Source: Acanthaster planci | Lineage: Eukaryota > Echinodermata > Asteroidea > Valvatida > Acanthasteridae | DNA length: 64,000 bases | Direction: 5' to 3' | Assembly: GCF_001949145.1 (NCBI RefSeq) | Contig: NW_019091577.1 | Span: forward strand, 351,181 to 415,180 | Part shown: in pieces, positions 12,501 through 24,692 of the stretch | Numbering within the stretch: the stretch's first letter is position 1 | Layout of the letters: every line of letters begins with the position of its first letter | Position numbers and translations under genes: made by a program | Notes under the pieces: model-generated | Told to the model about the DNA's origin: nothing | What the model saw: only the letters and a program-made list of their open reading frames with translations | Database searches by the model: none

Positions 12501-15500
12501 ATCCAAATGATAAAATCGTTCGGGCAGGTTTTATCGTGAAAAAAATCACGTTTTTGCAACTCTCTCCAGATTCGTCGAGGAATCCGTCGTCTGGTTGGTT
12601 TCTAAGGGCAAGTTTGAGAAAGCTGAAGCGGCCATCAGGCGGGTGGCCAAGATGAACGAGAAGACTTTACCCGATGTCTTATTTGAAAAAGACGATTTTG
12701 AAGAAGCAAACACGGTGAGTTTCATTCCCATTGCGAATGTCCTGTCTTAGAAGCGCAAAGAAAGGCCTAAAACATGTGCAAGGATTTTCTCTATAATAGG
12801 CCTATAGCCAAACAATAATTTGCTTTGGACCGATATGAATGTCTTTCGAGTGAAGAAATTGAGCACCTACTCATCTGAAATCATAGTATTTAGAAATCGG
12901 AGGACAGAAATCGTAATTGACTCAGTCTCACTTTTTGAGGCTAACAGCTCTTCGATTTGTTTGAATGAAGGGATCGAACGATTCAACCGTGCCACCATCG
13001 GTAATCGACCTGTTAAAAACTCCCAACATGGCGGTCAAGACAATCAACATGATGTATAACTGGTATGTGTGTTGCGTATATCTCCTGTCGTTTTATTGTT
13101 ATGGGGTTGCCCTTTGTTATCGCTGTGCAATTTAATGCTCTCGAATCCAGCGTTTATTTGATTCACGATAAGTTTTACACAACGGGTAACTATAATGATC
13201 GGATATCAGCCTTCAAATTTATTTACAGTGATAAGCGTCACACAATCGGCAAATACACAGCTATAGGCCTGTTTTATTGAGCTGAACATGCAAAGAAACC
13301 CAAACAAACAAATATAACCATTCACTAATACTCATTTTTCCGACGTACAATTACTATTGCAAAGGACTTCCAGTTTTAAATTTGATTTGAAATTATTTGA
13401 AGGAATCTTCGTGTCTAAAACATTCAAGAAACAGCTCCGGTTATGTAGATAGTACATGAGCCATCGCAGACAGTCACTAGCTGTTCATCGGTGGATGTCG
13501 ACGACTGTTTCCTGATCAAAGTTCTTTTTATTAAATCACCCTGGTCTTTCTGCCTTTTGCATCTGCTTTCGTCTGTCATAGTCAAGTATTATCGTTTGGA
13601 GTTTGTATAGATGATACATTAAAAAATTACTTTTCAGATATTTTCATACACGCTTTGCTGTGTATGACATTCCCTTTCCACCAGGCTGGTCAACAGTCTG
13701 GTGTACTACGGCCTGTCGCAGAGCACTGGCGATCTCGGCATGAACGAATACTGGGCTTTCTTCCTGTCCGGCGCTGTGGAGATTCCCGGCAAGTTGTACG
13801 CCATGTTTGGGCTGGACCTGTTCGGCAGAAAGTGGAACCTCGCAGTGCTTGAATTGATCGGGGGCGTGGCTTGTTTGGCCACGATCTTTATTCGTAAGTC
13901 TAATGGCCTCATAAATCTGACAGCATCTGACCTGATTGTCAGATAGAAAAATTCTTATGTTGGGTTCCTATGACCTTCTAGGCACAAGTCTAGATTGCAA
14001 TGATAAGGACTATAGTGCCTAAGGTTATGACCGATGTAGAATTAGCCTCCATGTTGTTCCCAGCGGTTGACAACTTACCAGTTGTTCTTAAGCTGATAGT
14101 ATCTCCTCAGACACAAAGTGGTTCAGTTTTACTCAAGGAAGCTAACGCACTCCACACAATGTTATTTCTGTTGTTACTTGATAGGATTTTCGTTTCGAAA
14201 CAGGAATCACACGTACAACATAAAATATAATATTTGCTGTCAAGCAGAGCTACAAGGTTGATGTAGCAAAACACGAAACTATAAGACCTACCTGTCGTTT
14301 GAAGCGCAAACTACACATTTTTGTTGTTGTTTTATGTTGCATAAACTCTACAATTTATGCAACTATCATGTTGTCTGCGCGGCACCGATTTTTATTTTTT
14401 ACCAATCAATTCCATCCGTCCAGCTATCGGTGTATGGAGGACCGTGGTGTCAATGCTAGGCAAGTTTTGCATCTCCGTCACATTTGGTACAATTTATCTC
14501 TACTCGTCTGAGCTGTTCCCCACACCAGTCAGGTGAGCTTCAGACTCTCTGATACGTTGAGCCCTTGTCGTAAACATCAAGAGTGTTGAGCATTTTATTT
14601 TTTCGCTCAACATTCAAATCGGAGCTGCATGACAAGGTCGAAGCTTTACTTGTTATGAAGTTCGAGATTCTTGTGAAGACTTTTCTGTCAGAATGACTCT
14701 GGCCCACTTGAACTAATGTTATGCTGCATAAAATCAGAGGCAATATTAAATAAAGCTGATGCCAATATTTGCCATATCAAAAACTATACAGTATCGTCCA
14801 TGTGCTAAAAATGCAGTTCGTCTTCTTGAAGCGACTACGTACGGTAGCTTGTGTGAATATTCGTTTCAAATCTAGAGATTTTTCCTGTAAGCTCCTAGAC
14901 TGCTTTCAAATTCATTTTGACCAAAACCAAATGATTTATGCCATCGATCTCGCAAAGGCAATTTGGAAAGGTTGTCCAAACATTTCTGCCCAAATTTGTA
15001 TCCTTGGGGTTGTTTCATTACGGGGTAAAACGCTCACTTTAACGTATTATCGAGGTTGAGCTTTGCTTATTAGCGTGGCACGTGTACTATATAATACGAT
15101 TACATTTTCCTTCTACGGTCCTAAATATAACGATTTGCTGTAAAGGCCACATTTATTATCGTCGCTAGATTGCTTGATCGGGTGTTGAAGATAAAAAGCT
15201 CATGCTTTGAACATAATTATAACATTTCTTTCTTCTATGGTGTAGAACTGCCGGAGTAGGTATCTGCTCCGTGTCGTCTCGTGTCGGGGGCATCATCTCT
15301 CCCCTCATCCTGTTGTTGGGAAGCGGTCCCTCTTCAGCTGTGTTTGGCTCCAGCGCCATTTTAGCGGGACTTCTTGTTTTCTTTTTGCCGGAGACTAAAG
15401 GTCAAAAGCTGCCTCAGACGCTAGAGGAAGGAGAGGAGATGGGCAAGTAAGTTTATCAAACGGGTAATAATGGGTGCTGAGTTGTGATCAGATAGTCGTA

Positions 15501-16274
15501 TTTTTTGTTCGAGTCCATCACAAGTCCCTGCAAGTCCCTGTAAGTCCACCAAAAAAGTCTATCACAAGTCCCTGCACGTCCCTGTAAGTCCATCATAAAT
15601 CTTTCTGTCTCAAGCCAATTTACAAAAATTTCAAATGAGCTGTGACAAAAGCATTCCTTTGTCATTGTTCACCCTGTTACTTATGACTGCCCTTGTGAAG
15701 GGACTTGTGACTGGACTTGTAAAAGTACTTGTATATGGACTCGAGTCCAACACTGGTACTTTTTTTGAAATTCAGCAGGGCACAAGATTCCGAAATTTCA
15801 TACAGTGTAAACCGGTCCTTTACAAATGACAGGGGTGCAATTTGGGAGAGAGAAAAATCCATCAATATCCAGCAGGTGGGTTGTAATGACAACGATCAAA
15901 TTGTCTGATTTCTAAGGGCCCTCAACAGCTCAACGGTGAAATTTGCACTTGGACTTTTTGTCCAAAGTGCTCAAGGGTTCTAAACCTGGGTTCGTGCAAT
16001 CTCTAAAATCCTACAATTTTCAGTCAAATAATCCTGAAACTCGGAACAATTCTGAGAAAGCATAAACCTGACGTTGTTGTTTTCAATTAATTACACCAGG
16101 TGTCGTTGCATGAAAAGTGGTGTCGACAGTGAGTCAGTCGTCGAAATGGACGGGATCGACAAGTACAAGGACAGCGCCATCGCGTTGTCCAACCTGGCCT
16201 TCGATTCCAAGGAGGAGAATAAAAGTGACTTTTCTCAGCAGTACGATGCTAAGTCGACACGTATCGACGACTGA
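9539..16274 (+). CDS. SLC22-family transporter, gene B (type II), complete
   Basis: Ten exons: 9539-9955, 11007-11110, 11842-11996, 12140-12308, 12570-12714, 12971-13062, 13685-13893, 14424-14532, 15246-15446, 16100-16274, giving 591 residues. The start is the ATG before [16 protein letters not shown], as in every paralogue. TM1 is about residues 20-41. A large cysteine-rich extracellular loop follows (about 42-138) with several N-glycosylation sequons (NCS, NCT, NDS, NFT). Then come TM2 and SDWIGRKKA (motif A), TM3-6, WLVSKGKFEKAEAAIRR, a second motif A (FGRKW), ELFPTPVR, and PETKGQKLPQTLEEGEE. The length fits SLC22 proteins (about 550-600). The role is plasma-membrane organic-ion transport, substrate unknown. 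Exon 5 is one codon longer than in types I and III. The tail ends DFSQQYDAKSTRIDD, unlike type I. Closest relative: gene E, with exons 1 and 7 nearly identical. Confidence 0.93.
10013..10260 (+). repeat. tRNA-like SINE copy in intron 1 of gene B
   Basis: Shares the head block GGTTCTTTCCTCGCTTT with 40503-40786, and the body block ATTCCTCTGGGGTTTCCTCC with 7277-7540 (recognisable also in the 40503 copy). GGTTGGTGAAATGG may be a degenerate A box and CGGGTTTGTTTCCC a degenerate B box. Target duplications were not found. Confidence 0.55.
15513..15598 (+). repeat. Two-copy 44-bp tandem repeat in intron 9 of gene B
   Basis: Two units of GTCYATCACAAGTCCCTGCA type, 44 bases apart, are built from CAAGTCCCTG words. 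About 80 bases further on (15695-15750) the reverse complement words (GGGACTTGTGA, GGACTTGTAA) appear, so the RNA could fold back. Confidence 0.6.
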
Positions 16275-16326
16275 GCGCAATACCGACGAACAGCTCGTCT
16301 GCCGTCTGATTTATGCAATTAACATG

Positions 16327-16332
16327 AATAAA
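16327..16332 (+). terminator. Candidate polyadenylation signal of gene B
   Basis: AATAAA lies 53 bases after the stop codon of gene B. Confidence 0.5.
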
Positions 16333-17892
16333 GGGACCCGACAATCAGAAGTCGATCAGTGTTACTAGGTTTTACATTAAGCAATTACCATTAGACAATT
16401 TTAAAGGTCTCTTTTTAATGGACTACAAACAGATTTTTTAGAGATGATTACACAAGGTCTAAATTGCCGTCCCACAATAACCTGTTGTTTTCCATCTATG
16501 TCGATGCCTGCTTTTGAGGGCAGTGTGAATGTCAAAGTTCGATAGTTCAAAAGTTTATTTCGTTGATTTGTGCATGATGCCAAAGGGGGGATTTCTGAAT
16601 AAAGGGATATATTTCTTTTTTATTAAGTGAATCAAAAAATGAAAATAAGGATAAAGATTTTCCACAGATTGCAATTATAACGAGACAAGTGCCATGCCTT
16701 TACCTATATCAGAAATGAAGAAATATACTTAATCGGTAAAGGGCAAGTATTTAATGCAGAAAACATATGGCGTCTAAGAATCAGGTGGTGTGTGAAGATT
16801 TTAAAATGTCATACTTCAGAAAGATAATTACAGCTCGACAGTATTTTTTATGGGTGAAGATTGCACTATTGCTTACCTTTCTTCACAATATTTGGCAATG
16901 ACAGCTTATAGTCCGCCACTAGTCCCATGAGCCTCTTTTCTTAGCAACGGGGTTCCCATGGTCGGAACTGAACTTCGCTGGGTCACGAAGGACTTTGAAA
17001 TGTACACGTCACGGTCGCATTGCAACCAGCAAATGAACACTCCTGACCAATTTAGCTCTTTAAACCCATGAGGGGGTGCTTCTTCTCGAGGCGGATAGTC
17101 CTGCACTCGTATTATCCAGAAATATCTGAATTCTAAGTTCCTAGAAATTTATAACATTTACCTAAGCTTCCAAAAATAGACTGAGAGTGCCAGAAAAATC
17201 CGGAGAACATAAGAAAGATCCAGTCATTCAAAACGCCCGCCTCTTGAGGCCAGTGTGTGTAACGCAGAGACTCTTGCTACATGTATATGGATACACACCC
17301 ACCCACACAAAAAATCGCCTATCCGCTCTGTAACTTGTTCAAAACATTTTACACGTTTTACGGTAGTTTGATTGATCGAAAACTTCAGCTTCGCGGTGAC
17401 CAAAAAGTGTGCACTGGGAGTCATGTAGAAGGAAAGAATTCATCAAAGGATCGCTCAAAGGATCGCTCGGATCGTGAGAGTCGAGTCACTCCAAACGGCA
17501 GGCCAAACTAAATAAAGCTTTTCAAGCAACAATTTATAGCAATTGGGCTGAGTGGTGGGGGGGGGGGCTTGAAGTTGTCCCTGCATGGAAGTCTGCCTGC
17601 ATGGTAGTTGTGCGAGAGCGATTATCGGTAGTGTAAATGGCGGTTTGATGAGACGTTTTCGTCAGATTCGAACCTTTGCTACTCGGTTATCGCTGGACCC
17701 TGTCAGCACAGATCTGATCTGTGCTCCCTGAGAGATATCTTCAGAGCACTCTGGCAATCAGACATTGACGGAGTGTAAGTAGGTTGCCCTGCGCATTCTA
17801 AAAACAGCAATTCCCCGTTTTTTAAGCCTGAGGTTGTAGCCGTCACTGATTCGTCACTGACTGGTTTCTGGTAGCTGAGGACCCCACAAAAC
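16333..17892. other. B-C intergenic spacer
   Basis: Bases about 16621-16800 resemble 43147-43330 after gene E (shared AATCGGTAAA and TTTAATGCAGAAAA-type blocks), so this is the type II 3' flank. The interspersed repeat at 16912-17100 follows. Bases about 17690-17892 resemble the 5' flank of gene D (27420-27641), so they probably hold the type I promoter. A G9 run lies near 17560. No other gene is supported. Confidence 0.6.
16912..17100 (+). repeat. Interspersed repeat copy
   Basis: Uninterrupted plus-strand copy of the repeat also seen at 31500-31695, 8405-8965 (split) and 58436-58585. Shared words are GAACTTCGCTGG, TTCACGAA-type and GAGGGGGTGCTTCT. Class unknown. Confidence 0.6.
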
Positions 17893-20800
17893 ATGAAGCT
17901 CGAAGAAATCACCGCCCTGCTCGGCAGTTTTGGCCGGTACCAGATCTTTCTGATCGTGTACGTGTACTTTGTAAGCAACATAGGCTGTTATGTGACTTTC
18001 GGTCATGGGTTTTTCGCTGCCGGGACCGACCACTGGTGCTCAGTCTTACCCCACGAGAACTGCTCCAGCTGGCCGGTGTTCCAAAGAAACTGCACCGAGG
18101 TCAAGAGAGCTTTGTTCCTTCCTCCTTCCGAGGACGAGTCAAGCATATATCCCTACTCCAACTGCAAACAATGGGACTTGCCAGATGGGTACGTGTTTGA
18201 TCCATACACGCCACTCGGTGACGTCGACAATTTCAATTACTCTGCCGTGCCCTGCAAAGGTGAATGGATGTACGATACATCGCAGTACAAGACTACAATC
18301 ATATCAGAGGTAGGTTTACACTTCAAAGTGAACACCTGGCGATAACCAGAAGGCTGAGACTGTTCTCTGTTGCTGATCAGGTTTGCAAAACATAGGATTG
18401 AAATGAGGCTTTTTTCTAAACGTAGCAACGAGGTCTTGGTGACTCCAACTATACTTTATACACGTTATAATAAGTGGAGTTTATGGATGGTGATTGTCAT
18501 TTTGGTTTAGCCCTATATATGATCGATTTTTCTTTATTTTGTTAGGTATTCATAAATACCTCAGTCTCCCTATTCAACAACGTGCAACATGACCGCGTCA
18601 TCATTCGATCATGCCCCGTGAGAAGTGATAACGCCCGCTGCTTAAACCACGCTCTGGCATCTGGATACGGGACAGTTTCATGGGTTGGTCAAGAATCCTT
18701 GTGCACGCAGCTCGCCACGCGCGCGACAAGTCCATATAAGGAGGTTCTTTTGGACAAATATAAAATAAAATGGGCGTGGGTGTTCGGGAAAATGGAAGTA
18801 AAATTTTATACCCAAATCGTTGGAAATCCGTTATATATTGACTTCTTTTGACTCTCTGACTAAAAGGGGTATTTATGAGTGGGAATAAATATTTGCTTGG
18901 CTGGTCTTAAACGTTGAGTCTGTTTCAGAAGCAGGTGACTTGAAATCCGACTCAAGAAGCGCTGCTTTCGTTTTCAAAATGGTGCCGCCCACAGTCAGCA
19001 TATAAATATCACAGGCCAGGTTTTCAAGGCGCCATACATCGGAAAATATACGGTTTGGGAAAGCTTTAGGGTGCTCATATAAACGTCCGGACTCTGAGGA
19101 ATACGTCGGTGTAAGTAAAATTGTGAGTCATTCTCATTTTGGAATATATGAGGATTCAAGGTTTGTGACAATCCTGCAGTTTGGATTTCAGGCATTTAAG
19201 ACATGCCTTGAAGTAGGGCTGTGGTGGCGACAGAGAAGAAACAGGTTGTAAAAGAGAGCCACCACAGCCCTACGTGTGGGGCTAGTACTCGAGACAAAAT
19301 GAGATTGCAGACACCAGCATGCCATGCATTATGCGCACTGTTGAAGCTGTCTTCTGTGTCACCCGCCACTGCATCCAGAGAACTACAGATGAATCCCAAT
19401 ACGACGATTTTAGCGTCGCTCTGCGCACCGAGTTGTTGAAAGCGCCATTAAAACAAAACAACAACAGGTTTCGATGCGGATATGCGCAGACAACGCTAAT
19501 GTGAAATCCCTCTATTGATCTAATTTTTGTCGAAAGGGCTTAACGTACACAAAAATGGTTTCCTTGTTATTTTCTGTGACCAGTTTGACCTTGTGTGCAA
19601 AGACAAAGATTTACCCAGCTACAGTCAAGTAATCTACTTTGTGGGCTTTCTGGTGTCCTCGTTCATTGTAGGGACCCTCTCAGACTGGTAAGAACAACAT
19701 ACGGTCTCCACCACTCCCGTGTTGTGATACCATTACAAGACCATTTACCATAATCTCAACCAAAACTTATCATGACCACGTCATAATTGGATGAGATCGA
19801 TGGCAAACGAAGCTTTTAAAAAGAATAACAACAGTATTACTTTTCGAATGAATATCCTAAGATTACGACTTTAATTTTAGCTTTGTAATCTGAAATTCAT
19901 CATGCAAATTAAAGCACATCAATTCATTGTAATATGTGTCTTATATTATCCTTGTTCTGTTGTTACAATATAGGATTGGTCGCAAAAAAGCGCTGGCAAT
20001 CTCCTTGCTACTCTGGGCGGCCAGTTTTGTCGTCACTACCTTTTCCGTCAATATTCATATGTATATGGCACTCCGTTTTATATCTGGATTCGGTTCGTAC
20101 GGTGCCTGGCTTTCCGCATATGTCTTGGGTAAGATATATTATGTTTTTCACTCTTTCCATTTCAGTGAAGTTCATTTGGGTTGATATTTGTTATCATTTT
20201 TACGTTACCGACCAAAATTTTTAATTCGTGGAATCTGGTGAGGTGTCATAATTCAGTTGGTGGGTGTTTGCCCGTGGCCTAAAAGTAATTTAATAACACT
20301 CGGTACTTCTTGAGAAGTTGTAAGAAAAAAGTAATCATGCTTGCTGTTGGGTTCAAACCAGGTTCCTACTAGATTGGTGAACAGAAGGCCGGAAGCTCGT
20401 CATTTCCTGACATTCTAAGATTTGACATGTGTCGGTGTGGCGAAACAACCCAGGCCTCCATTCACATCATTTCAATGAACCAATTATTTTTTTTCATGAA
20501 GGTTTTCATTGTACCATGCTTCCACACCTTTTTCAGCAATCGAGAACGTCGCCATGTCTTGGCGCACAGCTATAACTATGTTATTTGCCACGGCCAACGC
20601 TATTGGGTATTTCTTCCTGGCAACAGCGGCCATGTACGTCAGAGAGTGGCGCCCTCTTTGTCTGATTATGTCCCTCGCGACGATTCCCCTGCTTTTTCCG
20701 TTGCCGTGAGTATGCCAACTTCGTAGCAAAACTGTTGACAGCCTGATGAGCCATGGCATTAATTAGCCCAGTCTGGAATCCGCCTCCCCGGCCCTCCACA

Positions 20801-23673
20801 CTTTTTGGACACCATGTTAACTTATCTTTCGTACTGTCTTTTTAGTTTTGTGAAGGAATCTATCAGTTGGCTGGTGTCCAAGGGCAAGCTGGAGGAAGCT
20901 GACGCGGTTATCAGGAGAATGGCCAAGTTCAATAAGAAGACCTTGCCGGATGTTCTTTTCGATAAAGAGGATGATCAAAACGAAATGGTAAATGGGATAT
21001 TACTGAGATTTCAAATGACCATAGCAACGCAATGCATACATGCTTTTCATATAAATGCTGCCTTTGACAACTTAAGTATTAAATCCTAAAGTTTCGTCAC
21101 CAGCAAATGGGACACAAATAATGTAACTTAGTGGAACATTACATGTGTGTTCGAATGGCAGGAATCTAGGGAGTCGGCAATACCTCCGTCCTTCATTGAT
21201 TTGTACAGGACTCCCAACATGGCGGTCAAGACAATCAACATGCAATATAACTGGTAGGTACATGAGAGTACAAGATTCGAATAATGCTCCGTCGCAGCAT
21301 TTCCCTGTGCATACAGATCTGATTCCCTTAATATTGCAAACAGGCGTTGGTTACTAGTGAGCTCAATGAACAATTGAAATTAGCATTGAAGTGCCATGCA
21401 ATTCCCAGGTTGGTCAACAGTCTGGTGTACTACGGCCTGTCGCAGAGCACCGGCGATCTCGGTGTGGACGACTACTGGGCTTTCTTTGTGTCCGGCGCAG
21501 TGGAGATCCCGGCCCTGGGGTACGCGGCTTTTGGCGCGGAACGGTTCGGCCGGAAATGGAATACCGTGGTGCTGGAGCTCATCGGCGGCGTCGCTTGCTT
21601 GGTAGCCATCTTCATTCGTAAGAATTGCCTATGCATTCTTACAAAATTTCATGAAATAGGGGCCTAAAAGGCCACACCTTCTGTCCAAAAACGGGTGCCA
21701 AAAATGGGACACACTGGGCAATGTTTCGTGCATTTGGCCGATCACAGCAATTTGTAGAGATTCACCTTGATGTGTTTTGTCCCACCAGCCATTGGGATCT
21801 GGCGGACGGTGGTGTCGATGATTGGCAAATTCTGTATCTCTGCCACATTTGGTATAATATACCTGTATTCCAGCGAGCTGTTCCCAACACCTGTCAGGTG
21901 GGTACACTGAAGCGTCGTGGCGAGTTGATTATTATGTGGTAATGCAATGGGAGATTCGGTGAGCATGGTAACGCTTCATATCGCTAGTTGGTCTCAAAAG
22001 CCCCCGTCAAAAAGCCACTTGCGAGTTAAATTTGAATAAAATCTGGTACACTGTGTTATCTGATTGCACAAAAAGTAACAATTTGAATTCCCCAGACTAA
22101 AGATACTGTAGCTACACCTTATACCCGGCAAGAAATGAGACCGAGGGGTACCCCCCAACATGTCCAATCCCTGTACACATTCCAGACTATTGTTACTTAA
22201 CACATCCCCCAAGATGTCTGAAAGGAGTTCCATAGATTCCTGCGAGACAATGACCAACACAAAGCAGGGGGGGTTCTCTCCATCTCATACCTTGCTGCAT
22301 ATGACGAGGTATAGCAACAGTGGTTTTAGTATGGAGAATTCAAGCTGTTATGTTTCACGTGAATTTAAAGAACTCAGTGGACGAGATTTTATTCAAATTT
22401 ATCCCGCAAATGGCTATTTGCTGTTAGGCCTAGCATTGTGATGACCAATCTGCGGAGCACTGTTCCGTGACAGTCGCCCTGTCTACAATTCAATACAAGG
22501 CTTTCAGCCACAAATGGAGGCCATCGGGAATATCCAGTGAAACATTGCTGAATGGGGTATACGTCATGAAGGTTATCAAACAACGGGCAGGATAACCTGC
22601 ACCCATGGGCGTCGCAATGGAAGCGGTGTTGCCCCCCCCCCCGGAAAAATCCTGGCAGCACCCATGCCTGCATGCACCATTAAAAGGGCAACGTATCTCT
22701 ATCGGGTCTCCTTAAACCCTAAGTCTCAACGGGAAAGTTTTTAAATTCATTTCTTTTCCAAGGGCCATTGGCATTGGTATGTGTTCCGTGTCGTCTCGCA
22801 TCGGTGGCATCATCTCTCCTCTCGTCCTGCTGTTGGGGCGCAATGTGCCGTCAATCGTGTTCGGATCCAGTGCGATTGTGGCGGGAATACTGGTGTTCTT
22901 CTTGCCGGAGACAAAAGGACGCAAACTGCCCCAGACACTGGAGGAGGCAGAGGCAGTGGGAAAGTAAGTGTCGACATTTGGTTTATAATTATTGCTGTTA
23001 ATCCAATTCTATCGTATTTTCTCTCAGCATAGGCCGGTACAAGTGGAGCAAAATTTTACCAAAAAGACGCCTTAGCTACTCGGATTTTAAATAAGACATG
23101 AAACTGGAAATAATAGCGTGACAGTGAGCCAATTAGGTATTCCAACAGCGCATGCCCAATGTAAGCACGCCCGAGGTCATTCATGATACATGTGAGGTAC
23201 TCACGTGCGAGGTCTGCCCTATCAGGGCAGCCATGCACCGACTCACGCGCGTGCTTTGCTGTCGATTGACCTTGCCAATTTAAAATCTCGGACTGGCTCA
23301 GTCAAGTTATCCCGTTCAGCCTCCCTCTTAATCTGGGAGCTTGACCTTCAATGGCCAGTTAATATTTTTACATAGATCGTTTTTATTGATATGTCGAATT
23401 GATGCACCATTTGTACATAATCGTGGGTTTTCGATTCCTTCAACAAACTGTTTCCGGAAAGTGATATAAAGATTGATATCCGACATCAGGTGTAAGTGTA
23501 TGACCGGGAATGTCTCCAACGAGTCTGTGGTCGAACTTGATGACGTAGGTCGCGACAAAGAGCAGGGCGTCTTTGCGATTTCCAACGCAGCCTTCGACCA
23601 CGGAGAGGAGAGGAAATATCGCGACTTTTCGCAGCAGTTCACGCGGAGGCACCGGGAGTCTTCACATACATAA
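17893..23673 (+). CDS. SLC22-family transporter, gene C (type I), complete
   Basis: Ten exons: 17893-18309, 19584-19687, 19974-20128, 20537-20705, 20846-20987, 21162-21253, 21409-21617, 21789-21897, 22763-22963, 23490-23673, giving 593 residues. All junctions are GT-AG and keep frame. Order of elements: KLEEITALLGSFGRYQ start, TM1, glycosylated ectodomain (NCSSW, NCTEV), FDLVCKDKDLPS before TM2, WIGRKKA, TM3-6, [35 protein letters not shown]7-8, FGRKW, TM9-10, [10 protein letters not shown]11-12, [17 protein letters not shown]. The cytoplasmic tail holds [14 protein letters not shown] and YRDFSQQF and ends ESSHT. Plasma-membrane organic-ion transport is inferred from family; substrate unknown. 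Introns 6-8 are clearly paralogous to those of A and D. Intron 1 (1.27 kb) carries repeats that gene D lacks. Confidence 0.93.
18580..18920 (+). repeat. Intronic repeat shared with gene F, copy 1
   Basis: Shares GAGAAGTGATAA, GCCACGCGC, GAAGTAAAATTT, CTCTGACTAAAA and GGGAATAAATAT, in the same order, with intron 1 of gene F (44945-45058 plus 46299-46527). The F copy is interrupted by a 1.24-kb element. It is absent from intron 1 of gene D, so it is either a mobile repeat or an ancestral intron segment lost there. Confidence 0.5.
19213..19273. repeat. Perfect 15-bp hairpin in intron 1 of gene C
   Basis: GTAGGGCTGTGGTGG (19213-19227) and its exact reverse complement (19259-19273) are separated by 31 bases. 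Could be the remnant of a small inverted-repeat element. Confidence 0.7.
19436..19467 (+). repeat. SINE 3' tail
   Basis: GAAAGCGCCATTAAAACAAA followed by ACAACAACA is identical to the 3' end of the SINE at 40503-40786. Sequence just upstream is only weakly similar, so this is probably an old or truncated copy. Confidence 0.5.
22147..22290 (+). repeat. Interspersed repeat copy, partner at 53693
   Basis: Shares CAGACTATTGTTAC, ATGTCTGAAA, ACAATGACCAACA and GGGGGGTTCTCTC with 53693-53830, in the same order. Located in intron 8 of gene C. Class unknown. Confidence 0.55.
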
Positions 23674-24569
23674 CAATGATGTGTACACCTGCCGCGACAA
23701 GTTTCAGAGCATTTCCGTTAATGATTTCAAAATCTGGTTGATGTTGCCGAGAAAAAATTCTGACTGAAAAGTGTTTTGTTTGATACAACAGTAAACAGAC
23801 GGCTTCAGCAAACAATTTCGAGCAGCAAAGTTGGAGTATTTTGCAATTGATAACCTTGTTGCGGGATTATATGACCAGATTACTATAGAAAGATGCACGA
23901 CCGGAGAATCTCTCGATATACACACGTGGACCGACGATCCAGGCAGTCTATGCTGTGGTTAATGCTGTACAAACATATAATTACTGTTCCGCTGAAAGTG
24001 CAAATTCATGATGTAATTAGCCTATATTCGTGATCGAGCATTTGAAGGAGAGTATAGACAATGTTCAGGCAGTCATAAGCACACGCACCACCGGACAAAA
24101 CAGTTGGCTTCGACCGTTCTGTCTCTGTGAGATCATCACACCACACCTAAAGGTATAATCACGTTTCTTTTCATAAAATTGTATTTATCAAAATTCCAAA
24201 TAAAACCCACATTAAAGAAAAGTTGTATCTTGCCTCCTCTCCTTTGTTTCCATGCAGTAAATCTGACATTGTATTGATAGATGAACCTGTAATCAGGAAT
24301 TTCATAGAATGCAATTTACGCAATGCAGTTTCTGTTTCAATTCAGTAGTATCATTTTAATGCAAAATTAACGGGATGTCCTCATTTGGGAGTTTTCACGT
24401 GGATTCACTCAAGACCTACTCTTCGTTGAGGACTTTGGACGCAGTAAAAGAGGATGGTTGACTTTGGCCACTATGCTTTGGAACGTCAAACTTCTGCTGA
24501 ACCTAATCGCGGACGTTTATAAAAAAAAACCTGGACTTGCAACACCTTTGTATGAAAAGGAAGCCAACC

Positions 24570-24692
24570 AGCAGCCATTTTAATACCGAGCCGAATACAA
24601 ATGCGTGGGTTGCTCCCTTCTATTGACGTCAGGAAGAACAAAGGCGGGCAATGCCAGGAAAGCTTTGTATTCGGCTCGGTAAAATGGCTGCT
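24570..24692. repeat. Long hairpin (MITE-like)
   Basis: The left arm, 24570-24601 (AGCAGCCATTTTAATACCGA then GCCGAATACAAA), is the near-exact reverse complement of 24664-24692, with a 62-base centre. The right arm lacks three bases. Non-coding; typical of a small non-autonomous DNA element. Confidence 0.65.

Noticed and set aside
15513-15598. CRISPR-like direct repeats
   Set aside because: Only two units with no spacers of equal length, inside an intron of a eukaryotic gene.
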